Shown here: positions 5,239 to 6,954 of the stretch, piece by piece
Layout: every line of letters starts with the position of its first letter
Numbering within the stretch: the first letter of the stretch is position 1
Assembly: GCA_003252145.1 (NCBI GenBank)
Contig: QKDJ01000216.1
Span: forward strand, 1-6,954
Origin: Azovibrio restrictus
GTDB lineage: Bacteria > Pseudomonadota > Gammaproteobacteria > Burkholderiales > Rhodocyclaceae
DNA length: 6,954 bases
Direction: 5' to 3'
Notes under the pieces: generated by a model
Told to the model about the DNA's origin: nothing
Databases searched by the model: none
Seen by the model: the letters and a program-made list of their open reading frames with translations, nothing else
Translations under genes and position numbers: made by a program

Positions 5239-5652
5239 TTAGTCGGCTTTGAAACGGAAGGTGAGACGTTTGCCGCCTGTGGGCTTCAGGGCCATGGTTT
5301 TGTTCTGGGTCTGGTCGCCAAAACGGGTCACGATCTTGTAGTTTCCGGCTTTGGTCACATCCACCTGGCCAATGGGGCCGCAGGCTTGCTCGGCACTTTG
5401 GCCACCTTTGACGGCTTCGATGCGGGTTTCCACGTCGGACATGTAGTGGCCGTCGTCCGAAACAAAGAGCAAGGTCAGGGCATGTTGTTTCACTTCGCCC
5501 AGCATGCGGGAGGATTCGTCCGAGCCGATGCCGCCGCAAGTCAGGGTAATACTGTCATTGGCCGCCGGGGTTTCTTCGGCGTGCAAGGGAGCGGCCAGGA
5601 ACGGCAAAAGGGCCAGCAACGTGTTCGCCATCAGTTTGTGAGTGGTGCGCAT
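5239..5652 (-). CDS. Secreted protein with carboxypeptidase-regulatory-like fold (putative)
   Basis: The product is 137 residues. The start is firm: AAAGGAGG lies 5 nt before the ATG at 5652. A signal peptide (hydrophobic MANTLLALLPFLAAPLHA) is probably cleaved after residue 25. The mature part begins with the ITLTCGGIGSDESSRM block, then a strand-rich domain (LTLLFVSDDGHYMSDVETRIE, ending KAGNYKIVTRF and GKRLTFRF) with two cysteines (C39, C91). The GGIG-DE...ML...L-F...G-Y-DV pattern followed by a short beta-sandwich resembles small periplasmic proteins annotated as carboxypeptidase-regulatory-like; the function of these is not established. It is the first gene of the minus-strand group leading to murB, and the only one with a strong ribosome site. 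Confidence 0.8.
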   Translation of the reverse strand: MRTTHKLMANTLLALLPFLAAPLHAEETPAANDSITLTCGGIGSDESSRMLGEVKQHALTLLFVSDDGHYMSDVETRIEAVKGGQSAEQACGPIGQVDVTKAGNYKIVTRFGDQTQNKTMALKPTGGKRLTFRFKAD

Positions 5653-5726
5653 GTCGTCCTCCTTTGTTTTGGTGTCACCTATGTTAGCCCCAGTTGGAGC
5701 ATTTTTCCCATGTGGGGTTTCATCCG

Positions 5727-5747
5727 GGCCGGGCTAGAATGCCGGCC
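5727..5747 (+). promoter_or_regulatory. Possible -10 box inside a GGCCGG/CCGGCC inverted repeat
   Basis: In the 118-bp divergent gap, TAGAAT (5735-5740) is a fair plus-strand -10 for the DOMON gene, but no good -35 stands 16-18 nt upstream. It is framed by arms GGCCGG (5727-5732) and CCGGCC (5742-5747), so a hairpin or operator over the promoter is possible. No clear promoter was found for the minus-strand direction. Confidence 0.25.
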
Positions 5748-5770
5748 AGTATTCTTGCTTGGCTGTTTTC

Positions 5771-6316
5771 ATGTCTCCCTTGCATCTGAAGCTCTCTGCC
5801 CACCGGGATTTCCCGGCCCCTGCCATGTGTGGTCTGGGGGTTGCCGTGCATCTTGAGGGGGAAGTGCTACATCTGGACTACCAGTTGCAAGGCCCGCTGG
5901 ATGCCCTGCGAGTTCCTGAGTCCGGAGGACAGTTGGACCCGGATCGTCTCTGGGCGCACACCTGCTACGAGCTATTTTTGGGGCGGGCAGGGCAGGAGGC
6001 CTATCGGGAATACAATTTTTCGCCCACAGGCCAGTGGGCCGGATTCTCCTTTGCCACTTACCGGCAGCGGGTGGTGCCAGCCGAGGGACTTCCTGGGCCT
6101 AGGTGCACCTGGGAACGTCGGACAGATGGGCTCGCCCTGCAGGTGGGCTTGCCGATGGCAGCCCTGCCGCCGGGCCCTGGCACCCTGCAACTGGCTCTGA
6201 CGACGGTGCTGGAACTGGCGGATGGGCAACTCTCCTACTGGGCCCTGGCGCATCCGCCGGGCAAACCCGATTTTCATCACCCCGCCGGTTTCGTCCTGAC
6301 GTTGCCGGATTGCTGA
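5771..6316 (+). CDS. DOMON-like domain protein (murB-like DOMON family)
   Basis: The product is 181 residues, no signal peptide, essentially one beta-sandwich domain. Recognisable blocks are LWAHTCYELFLG (60-71), YREYNFSPTGQWAGFSF (78-94) with ATYR, and a C-terminal YWALAHPPGKPDFHH then AGFVLTL. These match the DOMON-like family that some databases label murB-like, because members were annotated together with MurB; it does not itself contain MurB's FAD-binding or catalytic motifs. DOMON folds in general bind haem or sugars; the ligand here is unknown. The ATG at 5771 is preferred over the in-frame TTG at 5759; the ribosome site is weak. The gene stands divergent from the murB operon and 15 nt ahead of a NamZ-type gene in the same frame, so a role in handling cell-wall sugars is a reasonable inference. 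Confidence 0.85.
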   Translation: MSPLHLKLSAHRDFPAPAMCGLGVAVHLEGEVLHLDYQLQGPLDALRVPESGGQLDPDRLWAHTCYELFLGRAGQEAYREYNFSPTGQWAGFSFATYRQRVVPAEGLPGPRCTWERRTDGLALQVGLPMAALPPGPGTLQLALTTVLELADGQLSYWALAHPPGKPDFHHPAGFVLTLPDC

Positions 6317-6331
6317 ACGGGAATTTCATCC

Positions 6332-6954
6332 ATGATCCGTTTTGGACTCGACCGCCTTCTGGCAGATCCTGCATTGCGCCGTCCCCTGGTGGGCAAGCGG
6401 GTGGCCTTGTTGGCCCATCCGGCTTCCGTGACCCGGGATTTGACTCACTCCCTGGATGCCCTGGCGACTCTGCCGGATATTCAGCTGAGCGCGGCCTTCG
6501 GTCCTCAGCACGGCCTGCGGGGCGACAAGCAGGACAACATGGTGGAGTCCCCGGATTACCAGGATCCCCGACACGGTATTCCCATCTTCAGTCTTTACGG
6601 CGAGGTCCGGCGTCCCACGGATGCGATGATGGATCACTTTGATGTGCTGCTGGTGGACCTGCAGGACCTGGGTTGCCGCATCTACACCTTCATCACGACC
6701 CTGCGCTATGTGCTTGAGGCGGCAGCCAAGCATGGCAAGAGCGTGTGGGTGCTGGATCGGCCCAACCCTGCAGGTCGTCCCGTGGAAGGACTGACCCTGC
6801 GGGAAGGCTGGGAGAGTTTTGTGGGCGCCGGGCCCATGCCCATGCGTCACGGGCTGACCATGGGGGAGCTGGCCCGCTGGTTCATCGCCACCTTGAAGCT
6901 GAATGTGGATTTTCAGGTCATCACCATGGAAGGCTGGCAGCCGGAAACTGCACC
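6332..6954 (+). CDS. namZ: NamZ/DUF1343-family exo-beta-N-acetylmuramidase, 3' end beyond the window
   Basis: ATG 6332 opens a frame that stays open for 207 codons to the right edge; family members are about 380-400 residues, so roughly half is present. DUF1343 hallmarks are visible: KRVALLAHPASV (22-33), AFGPQHGLRGDKQDNMVES (55-73), GIPIFSLYGEVRRPT, FDVLLVDLQDLGCRIYTFI, VWVLDRPNPAGRPVEG, and PMRHGLTMGELARWF. The founding member, Bacillus subtilis NamZ, releases terminal MurNAc from peptidoglycan fragments. Two points are unusual: no signal peptide is present, and none can be added because the DOMON stop codon lies in frame only five codons upstream; and the family's common PEHG segment reads PQHG (Q59). 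The enzyme would therefore act in the cytoplasm, for example on imported muropeptide sugars, if it is active. Start context (GGGA 9 nt before ATG) is weak, suggesting coupling to the DOMON gene. Confidence 0.93.
   Translation, partial: MIRFGLDRLLADPALRRPLVGKRVALLAHPASVTRDLTHSLDALATLPDIQLSAAFGPQHGLRGDKQDNMVESPDYQDPRHGIPIFSLYGEVRRPTDAMMDHFDVLLVDLQDLGCRIYTFITTLRYVLEAAAKHGKSVWVLDRPNPAGRPVEGLTLREGWESFVGAGPMPMRHGLTMGELARWFIATLKLNVDFQVITMEGWQPETA

Noticed and set aside
5201..5539. N-terminal extension of the radical SAM gene to a TTG at 5539
   Set aside because: It overlaps the secreted protein gene in another frame, is Arg/Pro/His-rich, and family similarity begins at MPHDFP (5200).
1..6954. CRISPR array or insertion sequence
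   Set aside because: No regularly spaced identical repeats and no transposase or terminal inverted repeats were seen.

Overview
The window looks like chromosomal DNA of a proteobacterium, most likely gammaproteobacterial. MurB is the E. coli-like (type I) form, the HicB protein resembles E. coli HicB closely over its full length, and a PACE-family exporter and a proteobacterial-type DUF1343/NamZ protein are present. No genus can be named from the sequence alone.

Left part (about 1-1400) is accessory or scarred DNA. A possible gene tail enters at the left edge. Two diverged, same-orientation copies of one module follow, at about 331-497 and 1268-1392. Each has a pair of TGGGGGCA/TGGGGGTA repeats spaced 12 bp apart, then a poorly conserved stretch, then a strong GGCCGGAAAACC/GGTTTCCGGCC terminator pointing rightward. 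This looks like old attachment-site scars of tyrosine-integrase elements. Between them lie a solitary hicB antitoxin gene (minus strand, own promoter, no hicA visible) and a plus-strand remnant resembling the start of a secreted thermonuclease-like protein, whose frame runs into the second module and stops there.

Middle part (1391-2811) holds poorly characterised genes. There is a small secreted protein with two mature cysteines (minus), a bidirectional terminator, a 56-residue helical protein (minus), and, divergent from it, a 190-residue coiled-coil membrane protein with a Cys-x2-Cys...Cys-x3-His pattern (plus). A perfect TGACAA-TG-TTGTCA inverted repeat sits in the divergent gap.

Right part (2824-6954) is an orderly housekeeping region. 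A minus-strand gene group reads, in transcription order: secreted carboxypeptidase-regulatory-like protein, radical SAM protein with a CX4CX2C cluster motif, PACE efflux transporter, murB. The last three are packed with 0-1 nt gaps and are very likely translationally coupled. Divergently, a DOMON-like (murB-like DOMON family) gene is followed after 15 nt, in the same reading frame, by a DUF1343/NamZ-type exo-N-acetylmuramidase gene that runs off the right edge. MurB makes UDP-MurNAc and NamZ-family enzymes release MurNAc from cell-wall fragments, so the two divergent groups share a peptidoglycan theme. The most unusual points are the duplicated att-like modules around a solitary hicB, and the cytoplasmic-looking NamZ relative with Gln in place of Glu in its PEHG-type motif, paired with a DOMON protein.
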